Source: Gilliamella sp. N-G2 (GTDB lineage: Bacteria > Pseudomonadota > Gammaproteobacteria > Enterobacterales > Orbaceae). Taken from it: a DNA stretch of 32,952 nucleotides. The notes beneath the pieces are model-generated. The model was not told the DNA's origin. It saw only the letters and a program-made list of their open reading frames with translations, and searched no databases. The DNA lies in the NCBI RefSeq assembly GCF_002142215.1, contig NZ_NAST01000014.1:49893-82844 (forward strand), in the 5' to 3' direction. A program made the translations under genes and the position numbers. Numbering within the stretch: the stretch's first letter is position 1; every line of letters begins with the position of its first letter. Shown here piece after piece: positions 1-8,280 of this stretch.

Positions 1-18
1 CCTTTAAGATTATTTTTA

Positions 19-1104
19 TTAACGTTTTTTACATATTAGTAAAGTGTGACCAAATCCGAGTCCATCAATATCTTTCTCAACATGAAATCCAGCTTCATTT
101 AGGCATTTATAAAATACCTTAGAGTGATAAAAGCGGCTATTACCATTTGCTAAACAGGAAAAATAGAGAGAGGAAGCATTTAAACTTAAAGCCCCGGCTG
201 CAAAATTTTGGCGATCCCAAAAAAGATCCATAATACAAACATATGCACCATCATGCATACTACGGTGGATTAATTTTAATATCTGAGTAATTTGATCCGA
301 ATTAAAGCAATCTAGAAACTGACTCATCCACCATACATCTGCTTGATTGGGTAAAATATCTGTTTCTAGTAAGTTTACAGCAATACCATCGATACGATTT
401 TCAAGGTTTGCTTGTTTAACGTTTTCTTTAGCTACTGCTATTTGCTCAGGCAAATCTAAAATTGTTACTTGAGTTTCAGGCAAATGTTTAACTGAATAAA
501 TCGCCCATTTACCAGTATTACCGCCAACATCATAAACATGCTTGGGTTTTAATTCCATAATATGAGTTAAAGCAACAGGAAAAGAGTGATCGGAATAAAA
601 GTGATCAAAATCAAACCAACTTTTTTTCGCTTGTTCGGGCAACGACTGCAACATAGGGTAAATCGTGTTTCCATCACCAAAAACTTTAAGACCGCTTGGT
701 TCGCCTTTTTCAAGTGCTTCTTGAAGAAAAAACATACTTTGGTAGCAAATATCTTTGGAAAAATTTAAGTTAACATCGGTCATTTTATCATGCAATAAAA
801 AATGTCCAACTTTACCTAAAATATAATTGGAGTCTTGCTGATAAATGACACGCATACTAAGTGCAACATCCAACAAAAGTTCAATTGCATAAGGTGATAA
901 AGATACTTTTTTAGTTAATTCTTCTAAATTAATACCTGTTTTACCAGACTGATCTATATGAAACAAAATTCCTTTGTTTTTAAGACAGATAATGGCTTGA
1001 AATAAAATAGGAGCAAAAGCAATTTTTTGAGCTTCTGTGATCGCTTCTAAGGCTGTATAAATTTCCTTATTAAATCCATATTTGATGTTTTCTTGTCCTG
1101 CCAA
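19..1104 (-). CDS. SAM-dependent O-methyltransferase-like protein of the aryl polyene cluster
   Basis: The 361-residue protein has the layout of the plant/actinomycete O-methyltransferase family (PF00891 type). An N-terminal winged-helix dimerisation region (about residues 20-100) precedes a Rossmann methyltransferase domain. The SAM-binding glycine loop VYDVGGNTGKW lies near residue 190, followed by an acidic ILDLPEQ strand end. It is likely to methylate the aromatic head group of the aryl polyene, since known APEs carry methylated or methoxylated aryl heads; the exact target is inferred. It is divergent from the main ape operon, with 120 bp between the two starts, so the two are probably transcribed from one shared intergenic region. 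Named clusters have a methyltransferase I would expect to be apeA or apeB, but I am not sure of the letter and leave the symbol blank. Confidence 0.85.
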   Translation of the reverse strand: MAGQENIKYGFNKEIYTALEAITEAQKIAFAPILFQAIICLKNKGILFHIDQSGKTGINLEELTKKVSLSPYAIELLLDVALSMRVIYQQDSNYILGKVGHFLLHDKMTDVNLNFSKDICYQSMFFLQEALEKGEPSGLKVFGDGNTIYPMLQSLPEQAKKSWFDFDHFYSDHSFPVALTHIMELKPKHVYDVGGNTGKWAIYSVKHLPETQVTILDLPEQIAVAKENVKQANLENRIDGIAVNLLETDILPNQADVWWMSQFLDCFNSDQITQILKLIHRSMHDGAYVCIMDLFWDRQNFAAGALSLNASSLYFSCLANGNSRFYHSKVFYKCLNEAGFHVEKDIDGLGFGHTLLICKKR

Positions 1105-1224
1105 TGTATTGCCTTTTTATAGTTTTACTGTATTGTATAAATAAATCGAAAATTTTCTGTAATTATCGACTTAATAATATTACAAAAACTTACTAAGTAA
1201 AGAACTAATTAAAAAAACATTAAT
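1105..1224. promoter_or_regulatory. Divergent intergenic region of the aryl polyene cluster
   Basis: This 120-bp, very AT-rich spacer separates the methyltransferase gene from the 16-gene ape operon, so it must hold the promoter(s) for at least the operon. TATA-like stretches (TGTATAAAT near 1134-1142) and a perfect 10-bp palindrome GAAAATTTTC at 1148-1157 are visible. No convincing -35/-10 pair or recognised regulator site could be assigned. Confidence 0.4.
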
Positions 1225-1944
1225 ATGAGATTTTCTTTTTCAATCGAAAATTGGTTTGCTTTATCTGCTGGTTTATCTTCTAAATCTGACTGGGAATTGT
1301 GGTCTAAACAGGAAAGTCATAATTGGGATTTACCATTACCCAAACTCAATAAATTGCCTATGATGCAAGCAAGAAGAATGAGTATTCCTTCACGTCTCGC
1401 TGTTGAAGTTGGTTTAGAGCTGATTGAAAATAACAAGTTGGATTTGGCAATTTTTTCAAGCCGACATGGTGAACTAGAAAGAACGTATAAAATACTTACC
1501 TCACTTAATCAAGCTAATGATATTTCGCCTACTGATTTTGCACTTTCAGTACATAATACTGCATCGGGATTGTTCACGATTAATGCTAAACAATCTATCC
1601 CCATCACATCACTAAGTGCTAATAATGATGGTTTTCAACAAAGTTTGATAGAAGTACTACCAATATTGCGACAAAAAGATAAAAAAGTACTATTAATTGA
1701 TTTCGATGGAATTGTTCCTAAGCCTTATCTAAATCATATTAATCAATTAGTTCCTTATTATGCAGTAGGTTATATCTTAACTAATGGCGATATGTTTACT
1801 TGCCAAAGTGTTGATAAAATGTCTAAACAAAATCCAATTAACTACCCACAATCACTGATATTTTTACAAGCTTATCTTAAAAAAAAACAGAATTTTATCA
1901 TACAAGGATTATCACAAGACTGGCAATGGGCAATAAATACATGA
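1225..1944 (+). CDS. apeC: Half-size ketosynthase-like chain length factor (ApeC-like)
   Basis: The 239-residue protein matches the short beta-ketoacyl synthase N-terminal-like family (PF13723 type) found at the head of aryl polyene operons. The segment FALSVHNTASGLF (about 105-117) and the following TSLSANNDG (about 128-136) correspond to the nucleophile region of ketosynthases. No cysteine is present there, and the C-terminal half with the two catalytic histidines is missing. It should therefore be a non-catalytic partner that pairs with the ApeO ketosynthase (established for ApeO-ApeC) and helps set chain length. It is the first gene of the operon; no strong Shine-Dalgarno is seen before the ATG. 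It overlaps the next gene by an ATGA junction at 1941-1944. A run of nine A at 1879-1887 lies near its end. Confidence 0.85.
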   Translation: MRFSFSIENWFALSAGLSSKSDWELWSKQESHNWDLPLPKLNKLPMMQARRMSIPSRLAVEVGLELIENNKLDLAIFSSRHGELERTYKILTSLNQANDISPTDFALSVHNTASGLFTINAKQSIPITSLSANNDGFQQSLIEVLPILRQKDKKVLLIDFDGIVPKPYLNHINQLVPYYAVGYILTNGDMFTCQSVDKMSKQNPINYPQSLIFLQAYLKKKQNFIIQGLSQDWQWAINT

Positions 1945-2723
1945 ACAAGCGAAAATTCTACACCATAAACCAGTGGTGGCGATTATTTGCGACCGCACTG
2001 GGATTTATTATATTTGGCCTTTATGGATTATTCGTTTTATCTTTAATATGGTTTAGTTTATTAAGATTATTTGTGTGGAATAAACAAAAAAGAAACCTTA
2101 TTGCTCAGTATAGTATCAGTGTTAATTTTAAAGTTTTTTTATGGATAATAAAGTCATTAGGTATTTTCAACTATCAATTTAATGGTATTGAAAAATTAAA
2201 ACAGGATGAAGGATGTTTGATCGTTGCCAACCACCCTTCCTTGTTAGATGTTGTCCTTCTGGCATCCGTCATGGGGCGATGTGATTGTTTAGTTAAAGGT
2301 GCATTACTTAATAATATTTTTATCAGTCGCATAATAAAAACAGCAGGCTATATACTTAACGGTGAATCAAGCCGAATATTAAAACAATGTTATGAAATCC
2401 TATCTAATAAAGGTAGAATTTTGATATTTCCTGAAGGGACTAGGAGTATACCTAATCACCCTATTAAGTTACAAAGAGGCGCAGCTAACATAGCATTAAG
2501 ATGCCATGCTGATATACGAATCATACATATTGAATGTAATCCACCATGGTTGATAAAACAACAAAAATGGTATGACATCCCTGAAAAAAAAGCGAGATTC
2601 AATATTACAGTAGGTGAAAAAATTATAATCGATGACTTTCTAGACGAAAATACCACTATTGCAGCAAGAAGTCTTACAAGACACCTGACAACGTTGTTAA
2701 CGCTAGAACAAAAAAAAGAGTAA
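1941..2723 (+). CDS. apeD: Membrane-anchored lysophospholipid acyltransferase-like protein (ApeD-like)
   Basis: The protein has an N-terminal hydrophobic segment (about residues 13-40) followed by a PlsC-type acyltransferase domain. The catalytic NHPSLLD (HX4D) motif sits near residue 95 and FPEGTRS about 70 residues later. The ATG at 1941 overlaps the apeC stop as ATGA, giving about 260 residues. An upstream in-frame ATG at 1926 would add five residues and is less likely. In APE operons this enzyme is thought to take part in building the lipid to which the polyene is attached, together with the acyltransferase half of the 5530-7263 protein; the exact acceptor is not evident from sequence. 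Confidence 0.85.
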   Translation: MNKRKFYTINQWWRLFATALGFIIFGLYGLFVLSLIWFSLLRLFVWNKQKRNLIAQYSISVNFKVFLWIIKSLGIFNYQFNGIEKLKQDEGCLIVANHPSLLDVVLLASVMGRCDCLVKGALLNNIFISRIIKTAGYILNGESSRILKQCYEILSNKGRILIFPEGTRSIPNHPIKLQRGAANIALRCHADIRIIHIECNPPWLIKQQKWYDIPEKKARFNITVGEKIIIDDFLDENTTIAARSLTRHLTTLLTLEQKKE

Positions 2724-2743
2724 GAGACAAAAAGGGAAATTAA

Positions 2744-2998
2744 ATGGAAAAACTACATCACGATTTAAAAGCATTAATAATCGAAGTTCTTAATTTAGAA
2801 GAGATCACACCTGAAGATATTGATACACAAGCGCCATTATTTGGTGATGGTTTAGGCTTAGATTCAATAGATGCATTAGAACTAGGTCTTGCTATCAAAA
2901 ATCAATATGGTATTGTTTTATCATCAGAAAGCGAAGAAACTAAAAAAGCATTTTACTCAGTCAAAACGCTAGCTGATTTTATTATTTCTCAACAGTAA
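2744..2998 (+). CDS. apeE: Acyl carrier protein (ApeE-like)
   Basis: This is an 84-residue acidic PP-binding protein. The phosphopantetheine attachment serine is Ser41 in the GLGLDSIDALELG motif. It is the first of two adjacent ACP genes. In studied APE systems, one or both ACPs carry the aryl starter loaded by the ApeH ligase and the growing polyene chain. A purine-rich AAAGGGAAATTAA precedes the ATG. The gene starts 20 bases after the acyltransferase stop, so it lies in the same transcript. No phosphopantetheinyl transferase is encoded in this window, so its activation must rely on an enzyme encoded elsewhere. Confidence 0.92.
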   Translation: MEKLHHDLKALIIEVLNLEEITPEDIDTQAPLFGDGLGLDSIDALELGLAIKNQYGIVLSSESEETKKAFYSVKTLADFIISQQ

Positions 2999-3014
2999 TT
3001 AAGGAAGATTTTTA

Positions 3015-3263
3015 ATGGATAAGCAACAAATTTTTCAACAAGTACAATCAGCGCTAGTGCAACTTTTTGAATTATCTGCCGATGAGATTAAACCAGATTC
3101 TAAACTTTTTGAGGAATTAGACTTGGATAGTATTGATGCAGTGGATTTAGTCGTTCATTTACAAAAAAAGATTGGCAAAAAAGTTGATCCTGAAACTTTT
3201 AAATCAGTAAGAACGGTTCAAGATGTTGTTGATGCTGTATACAATTTGCTAAACACTAAATAG
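3015..3263 (+). CDS. apeF: Acyl carrier protein (ApeF-like)
   Basis: This is an 82-residue ACP with the attachment serine at Ser39 in LDLDSIDAVDLV and otherwise ordinary helix spacing. An AAGGAAG Shine-Dalgarno lies about 8 bases before the ATG. It is clearly divergent from the neighbouring ACP (about one third identical by eye), which suggests different partner enzymes rather than a recent duplication. In the type II APE synthase one ACP is thought to carry the aryl starter and the other to serve elongation; which does which here cannot be told from sequence alone. Confidence 0.92.
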   Translation: MDKQQIFQQVQSALVQLFELSADEIKPDSKLFEELDLDSIDAVDLVVHLQKKIGKKVDPETFKSVRTVQDVVDAVYNLLNTK

Positions 3264-3267
3264 TATA

Positions 3268-3831
3268 ATGTATAAAGTTAGGTTAATAATAAAAGCAATA
3301 ACAGGCTTAATCCTTTTTTGCTATCCATTAGTTATTTACTTATCTTTAAAGTATCAAGTTATTAATTTCGCAGTTTTGAGTATTGCTGCATTATTAGTAC
3401 TTCGGCTAATTACCTTACCTAATTTAATATCAAATATAGGTTGGTTAACCAAAGTAACAACTTGTTTAGGTTTGCTATTGGCGTTAATCAGTTGGATATT
3501 TAATAAATTTCAATTTTTGCTCTATTACCCAGTAGCAACTAATATTCTATTCTTAATATTTTTTGGATATTCATTATATCAACCACAAAATATTATTGAA
3601 AAATTCGCTAGATTAAAGGACGATAATTTACCAGTAAGCGCCATAAACTACACCAGAAAAGTAACTATCTGTTGGTGTTTATTTTTTATTTTAAATGGTT
3701 CGATTGCATTAGCAACTTGTCTTATTAACGATATGTATTGGTGGACCATGTACAACGGATTAATAAGCTATATTCTCATCGGAATATTAATGGGGGTGGA
3801 ATGGATTGTTCGTCAAAAAGTAAAACATTAG
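3268..3831 (+). CDS. apeG: Integral membrane protein of aryl polyene operons (ApeG-like, COG4648 type)
   Basis: The 187-residue protein is strongly hydrophobic with about five or six predicted membrane segments: residues 8-28, 32-50, 58-75, 83-101, 130-150 and 158-178. It matches the small membrane protein found between the ACPs and the AMP-ligase in APE clusters. Its biochemical role is unknown to me. It starts four bases after the ACP stop and overlaps the next gene by about 31 bases, so it is translated as part of the operon. A role in membrane placement of the synthase or lipid product would fit its position but is only inference. Confidence 0.75.
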   Translation: MYKVRLIIKAITGLILFCYPLVIYLSLKYQVINFAVLSIAALLVLRLITLPNLISNIGWLTKVTTCLGLLLALISWIFNKFQFLLYYPVATNILFLIFFGYSLYQPQNIIEKFARLKDDNLPVSAINYTRKVTICWCLFFILNGSIALATCLINDMYWWTMYNGLISYILIGILMGVEWIVRQKVKH

Positions 3832-5186
3832 TTTTATTATCCGAGCAGTTATCACGACCTGATAATGAAATTATTGCCTTCAGAAAACAACTAGCTTTAA
3901 CAGTTAGTAATCTAAAACAACAAATTAGCATAACTGTTAATAAATTAGATAATCATTCTGAAAAAAATTGGGTTTTATACATGGATGATAGTTTTAATTT
4001 TATTGCAGGATTTCTTGCTCTTCTCTATTCAGGAAAACATCCTCTTTTACTAAATCCTAATCATCTAGAGTTCTCCTATGAAGCTATATTAACCGATATC
4101 GATATCGATATCAATATTAAAAATACTAATTTGCCAAATAACTTACCGATTATCAATATCAGTAATATCGATCAACAGGAAGTCCCTAAATCAATAAAGT
4201 TCAATAAGTTGGAATTTTCACAAACATTATTTACATTATTTACTTCTGGATCAACAGGCTTACCCAAACCAATAAAAAAATCAATTTCTCAACTTGAACA
4301 AGAAATTGAAATACTGGCAAATAATTTAACAGTTTTAACAAATGACCTATTTATTGCCTCTGTTTCACATGAACATATGTACGGATTAACTTTTAAGATA
4401 ATGCTTCCTTTGAGCTGCAAAATACCTTTTGTATGTGAAACAATACTCTATCAAGAACAATTAGCAACTTACCAATCTAAAAAAATAACTTATATTACAA
4501 CGCCATCAATTATTAAAAATTTAGATAATAATTTATCTTCAATTAATTGTACTTGCGTATTTTCCTCTGGTGGTGAACTTAGTTTTGAAAACGCTCAGTT
4601 TTGTTTACAAAATTTCAATGTGTTACCGCATGAAATTTATGGTTCTAGTGAGACAGGTATTATAGCCAAAAGGCAACAACAATCGGTTAACACGCCTTGG
4701 GAACTTTTTTATCCATTACAAATAAAATTTAATTCAGATCATCAACCATTATTAATATCACCGTTATTAAACCAACCTGAACTGCTAAATGACAAATTAC
4801 AAAAAATTGATGACACTAAATTTTATTTACAAGGCCGCATGGATAAAATTGTCAAAATTGCTGAACAGCGGTTATCCCTAACCTATATTGAGAACCAAAT
4901 AAATAAACTTATAGTAGTTGAACACGCCATTGTTATTCCACTAGAACATAATAATAGAACTGTATTAGGCGCAATCATCAAAATAGCATCGCCTTATAGA
5001 AAAGAGTTAGATAACCTAAATCATTTTAAACTTACACAATATTTTCGACATTTACTAAAAGATACATTATCATTAGTCGAAACACCTAAAAAATGGCGTT
5101 TTATTGAAAATTTTCCGAAAAATTCACAAGGTAAGTGCACTTATACTGATTTAAAAACATTATTTGATGCAGCAAATAAGTTATGA
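3801..5186 (+). CDS. apeH: AMP-dependent aryl-acid:ACP ligase (ApeH-like)
   Basis: This adenylate-forming enzyme of about 461 residues has the nucleotide loop TSGSTGLPKP (about 148-157), an A5-type EIYGSSETG motif and a GRMDKIVKI hinge. A C-terminal NSQGKCTYTD carries the conserved catalytic lysine. It should activate an aromatic acid (4-hydroxybenzoate in studied APE systems) as the acyl-AMP and load it onto an ACP. The start at 3801 is preferred: it is preceded by GGGGGTGGA, whereas the upstream in-frame ATG at 3738 lies deep inside apeG and adds 21 non-conserved residues. It overlaps the next gene by ATGA. A threefold GATATC repeat at 4095-4112 encodes an IDID stretch. Confidence 0.88.
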   Translation: MDCSSKSKTLVLLSEQLSRPDNEIIAFRKQLALTVSNLKQQISITVNKLDNHSEKNWVLYMDDSFNFIAGFLALLYSGKHPLLLNPNHLEFSYEAILTDIDIDINIKNTNLPNNLPIINISNIDQQEVPKSIKFNKLEFSQTLFTLFTSGSTGLPKPIKKSISQLEQEIEILANNLTVLTNDLFIASVSHEHMYGLTFKIMLPLSCKIPFVCETILYQEQLATYQSKKITYITTPSIIKNLDNNLSSINCTCVFSSGGELSFENAQFCLQNFNVLPHEIYGSSETGIIAKRQQQSVNTPWELFYPLQIKFNSDHQPLLISPLLNQPELLNDKLQKIDDTKFYLQGRMDKIVKIAEQRLSLTYIENQINKLIVVEHAIVIPLEHNNRTVLGAIIKIASPYRKELDNLNHFKLTQYFRHLLKDTLSLVETPKKWRFIENFPKNSQGKCTYTDLKTLFDAANKL

Positions 5187-5539
5187 AAAAAGAGTTAGCC
5201 AACGAAATAAATATTACTAAAACCGAAACAGAAGCTAATATTGAAATCACCATTCCACCAGATCTTTTTTGGTTTAAAGGGCATTTCCCTACTCAACCTC
5301 TATTACCGGGGGTTACCCAACTTAATTGGGTGATTGATTATGCCCGAAAGTTATTCAATCCTAACTTATCAATAGTATCAATTGAAGTTATCAAATTTCA
5401 ATCACCAATATTACCTAATGATAATCTAAAATTAACGCTAATTTGGGATGAAGTTAATCAAAAACTAAAATTCACTTATAGTTTTATTCATAGCAATAAC
5501 AAAATAGCAAGTACTGGAAGGCTTACGCTATGTCAGTAA
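5183..5539 (+). CDS. apeI: Hot-dog 3-hydroxyacyl-ACP dehydratase subunit (ApeI-like)
   Basis: The 118-residue single hot-dog domain resembles FabA/FabZ. The motif WFKGHFPTQPLLPGVTQ (residues 30-46) contains the catalytic His34. In APE biosynthesis ApeI works with ApeP as a heterodimeric dehydratase that converts each 3-hydroxyacyl-ACP into the trans-2-enoyl product; with no enoyl reduction step, this builds the conjugated chain. It starts in a 4-base ATGA overlap with the ligase gene and runs 10 bases into the next gene, indicating coupled translation. Confidence 0.88.
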   Translation: MKKELANEINITKTETEANIEITIPPDLFWFKGHFPTQPLLPGVTQLNWVIDYARKLFNPNLSIVSIEVIKFQSPILPNDNLKLTLIWDEVNQKLKFTYSFIHSNNKIASTGRLTLCQ

Positions 5540-7263
5540 TAGCACCTTCCCAGTCTGAGAGTTACTGCTTTATTATTCCTTGTTACAACCATAGTAATGC
5601 TTTACCGAGTGTTTTACAAAATATTGAGCAATATCAACTTACCTGTTTTCTAATCGATGATGGTAGCTCGAATGAACAAGCACAAAAACTGATTGACATT
5701 ACCAAGCAATATCCATGGGTCAAGTTGGTTCGGTTAGCTAAAAATGAAGGTAAAGGTGCAGCTGTAATTTGTGGATTTAATCATGCATCAGCTCAAGGTT
5801 TTGATTATGCCATCCAGATAGATGCTGATGGTCAACATGACAGTCAAATTGTTAAACAGCTTATTGAACAATCTCAATCAAATCCGAATGCGTTAATATC
5901 AGGTTGTCCGGTCTATGATGATTCAGTTCCCAAACATCGACTTATTGCACGTTATATAACCCATTTCTGGGTATGGCTCGAAACGCTATCTTTTAATATT
6001 AAAGATAGCATGTGTGGTTTTCGTATCTATCCATTAAAACAAACCTGTAAACTCATAAAACAACATCAAATTGGTAAAAAAATGGATTTTGATACCGACA
6101 TAATGGTGCGATTATATTGGCAAGGTACCGATTCGATTTTTGTACCGACACAAGTAACTTATCCTGTTGATGGTATCTCTCACTTTAAAGCATTCAAAGA
6201 TAATCTATTAATTTCTTGGATGCATACTCGACTATTTTTTGGTATGTTGCCTAGGATTCCAGCATTAATAAAGCGGAATCGGCTTAAGAAAAATCAAGAT
6301 ACACACTGGTCCCAAACCGAAGAACGCCGAGGTTTATGGGGTATCCAACTAATTTTAATGCTATATCGATTGCTAGGCAGACATGCAGCTCAAATAATCA
6401 TGTTCCCAGTAATTAGTTATTTCTGGTTAACAGGTAAAAAACAACGACAAGCCTCTAAAGCATATTTAGAAAAAATCCTCAAGCAATATTCAAATGTACC
6501 ATTGATTCAGAAGACAAAACTAACTTCATTCCGACATTTTCAACATTTTGGTGAATCACTGTTAGATAAACTTGCCAGTTGGCATGGTGATATCAAACTT
6601 GATGACATCTATTCACCTAATAAAAATGAATTTTTAAGGCTAGTTTCTGAAAAAAAAGGAATTATCTTAATTTGTTCGCATTTAGGTGATATTGAAATGT
6701 GCCGAGCACTAGCGGAATTATCGCATAATGTGACAATTAATGCCTTAGTACATAAAAATAATGCAGTACGATTTAATCAAGTATTAAAACAAGTTAATCC
6801 AGCTTCAATTATCAACCTAATTGAAGTTGCAACATTAGGGGCGGATACCGCCATAATACTGCAACAAAAACTAGAAGCAGGTGAATGGGTCGCCATTGTT
6901 GCTGATAGAACTTCAATTAATCCTTATCAAAGAGTGCCTGAAAGCACTATTATTTGGGCTAATTTTCTTGGCAAATCGGCACCTTTTCCTAAAGGGCCAT
7001 TTGTATTGTCTTCAGCGTTAAAATTCCCAGTTTACTTTTGTTGGGGATTAAAACCCAATGGTCGATTCCAAATATATCTAGAGCATTTTACTGATGAGCT
7101 AAAGTTATCAAGAAAAAATAGACAAGCAGAACTAGAACAAACCGTGCAATATTACGCCAATCGACTAGAATATTATTGTTTACTATCACCACTTGATTGG
7201 TTCAATTTTTTTGATTTCTGGCAATATAATCCACCTGAAACGTTTGGTAAAAAAGATGAATAA
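5530..7263 (+). CDS. apeJ: Fused family 2 glycosyltransferase and LpxL-type acyltransferase (ApeJ-like)
   Basis: This 577-residue fusion has two parts. Residues about 10-240 are a GT-A family 2 glycosyltransferase: FIIPCYNHSNAL, DDGSS, DADGQHD with the metal-binding DXD-type acidic residues, and MCGFRIYP. Residues about 260-560 form a lysophospholipid/lipid A acyltransferase-like domain with HLGDIEM (HX4E-type) and VADRTS motifs. A hydrophobic stretch near 275-300 may anchor it in the membrane. The expected role is to make the glycolipid anchor or transfer an acyl/polyenyl group onto it; the donor and acceptor are not known. A GGAAGG Shine-Dalgarno lies 8 bases before the ATG. The gene overlaps apeI by 10 bases and the thioesterase by 8 bases. 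Confidence 0.88.
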   Translation: MSVIAPSQSESYCFIIPCYNHSNALPSVLQNIEQYQLTCFLIDDGSSNEQAQKLIDITKQYPWVKLVRLAKNEGKGAAVICGFNHASAQGFDYAIQIDADGQHDSQIVKQLIEQSQSNPNALISGCPVYDDSVPKHRLIARYITHFWVWLETLSFNIKDSMCGFRIYPLKQTCKLIKQHQIGKKMDFDTDIMVRLYWQGTDSIFVPTQVTYPVDGISHFKAFKDNLLISWMHTRLFFGMLPRIPALIKRNRLKKNQDTHWSQTEERRGLWGIQLILMLYRLLGRHAAQIIMFPVISYFWLTGKKQRQASKAYLEKILKQYSNVPLIQKTKLTSFRHFQHFGESLLDKLASWHGDIKLDDIYSPNKNEFLRLVSEKKGIILICSHLGDIEMCRALAELSHNVTINALVHKNNAVRFNQVLKQVNPASIINLIEVATLGADTAIILQQKLEAGEWVAIVADRTSINPYQRVPESTIIWANFLGKSAPFPKGPFVLSSALKFPVYFCWGLKPNGRFQIYLEHFTDELKLSRKNRQAELEQTVQYYANRLEYYCLLSPLDWFNFFDFWQYNPPETFGKKDE

Positions 7264-7678
7264 TATTAATCACTGCTGTATCACCATCGATTATACCCCT
7301 TCTTTCCATGACACCGATGCCATGGGCGTTGTTTGGCATGGTAACTACCTTAAATTTTTTGAAAAAGCCCGCGAAGCACTTTTTCGAAAATTCAACTATG
7401 GTTATAAAGAAATGGTTGATTCGGGTTATGTTTGGCCTATCGTAGATGCCAAAATCAAATATACAGCACCAGCTCTAGCTGAACAAACTTTAGAAATTTT
7501 TGCCAAATTAGAAGAGTATGAGCATCGAATAAAAATAAGCTACCTGATAAAAGATAAAAAAACCGGCAAAAAAGCAACCTCAGGCTACACAACTCAAGTT
7601 GCAGTTTCTGCAACCAATCAGGAAATGAGTTTTGTCACTCCTGACATATTTTTGAAATGTTTTGGAATAATCAAATGA
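7256..7678 (+). CDS. apeK: 4-hydroxybenzoyl-CoA thioesterase-like hot-dog thioesterase (ApeK-like)
   Basis: This 140-residue single-domain hot-dog thioesterase of the YbgC/4HBT type has the signature FHDTDAMGVVWHGNYLKFFEKAR. The catalytic aspartate is Asp21 and the adjacent WHGNY is conserved. It probably hydrolyses a thioester of the pathway, either releasing the chain or clearing misprimed carriers. The start at 7256 overlaps the apeJ stop by 8 bases. The upstream ATG at 7193 would add 21 residues from the apeJ reading region that have no family counterpart, so I reject it. The gene ends in an ATGA junction with the LolA-like gene. Confidence 0.86.
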   Translation: MNNINHCCITIDYTPSFHDTDAMGVVWHGNYLKFFEKAREALFRKFNYGYKEMVDSGYVWPIVDAKIKYTAPALAEQTLEIFAKLEEYEHRIKISYLIKDKKTGKKATSGYTTQVAVSATNQEMSFVTPDIFLKCFGIIK

Positions 7679-8280
7679 AAAAAAAACTAGTTATCTTAGC
7701 TTCAACGCTGCTATTAACTTTTTCAACATTATCGAACGCAATAACTCTAAATGATTTACAACAGTTATTTAGTAAAAACCAAGTTATTCGAGCTGATTTT
7801 ACTCAAGATCGCTATATTAATGGTTTAACATCACCGATTCACTCTACAGGAAAGATGATCATATCCAAGGAATTAGGATTATGGTGGCAACAAAAAACAC
7901 CTTTTGCCATGACCCTAAAAATGAATCAACAACGAATGGAGCAACATATAGAAGGTCAAGCCGCAGAAGTGATAACTGCTGAAAAACAACCTCAACTGTT
8001 CCAATTTAACCATCTCTTAACTGCAATTTTCACTGCCGATAAAAAAATACTTGAGACTAATTTTGCTATAACAATTGCCGAACAAAATAAACAGTGGACT
8101 GTAACACTACAACCCAAGTTAGCCCCTTTAAACAAAATTTTTAAAAGTATTGTTCTTAATGGAAAATCTTATTTAGAAACAGTCACTATAAATGATATGC
8201 AAAATGATAAAACAGAGCTTACCTTTACAAATCATAAAACAGCAAAACTAAGTCAAGATGAACAATTATTATTCAGATAA
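7675..8280 (+). CDS. apeL: Periplasmic LolA-like lipid carrier (ApeL-like)
   Basis: The protein of about 201 residues has a clear Sec signal peptide, MKKKLVILASTLLLTFSTLSNA, with probable cleavage after SNA. A LolA/LolB-fold domain follows, with the typical opening in which the chain is extruded to prevent lipid loss (QVIRADFTQDRYINGL). It is the outer-membrane lipoprotein-carrier-like gene of APE operons and probably ferries the polyene lipid across the periplasm between the MMPL exporter and the DUF3261 lipoprotein. The ATG at 7675 overlaps the thioesterase stop (ATGA), and the signal peptide begins exactly there; the longer reading from 7657 would spoil the signal peptide. The ATG is followed by nine consecutive A. 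Confidence 0.86.
   Translation: MKKKLVILASTLLLTFSTLSNAITLNDLQQLFSKNQVIRADFTQDRYINGLTSPIHSTGKMIISKELGLWWQQKTPFAMTLKMNQQRMEQHIEGQAAEVITAEKQPQLFQFNHLLTAIFTADKKILETNFAITIAEQNKQWTVTLQPKLAPLNKIFKSIVLNGKSYLETVTINDMQNDKTELTFTNHKTAKLSQDEQLLFR

Noticed and set aside
3738..3800. Upstream in-frame ATG extending the aryl-acid ligase
   Set aside because: The added 21 residues lie inside apeG in another frame, look unlike the family, and the ATG at 3801 has a purine-rich ribosome site directly before it.
7193..7255. Longer start for the thioesterase
   Set aside because: The extra N-terminal residues come from the coding region of the preceding fusion gene; the hot-dog fold begins normally from the ATG at 7256.
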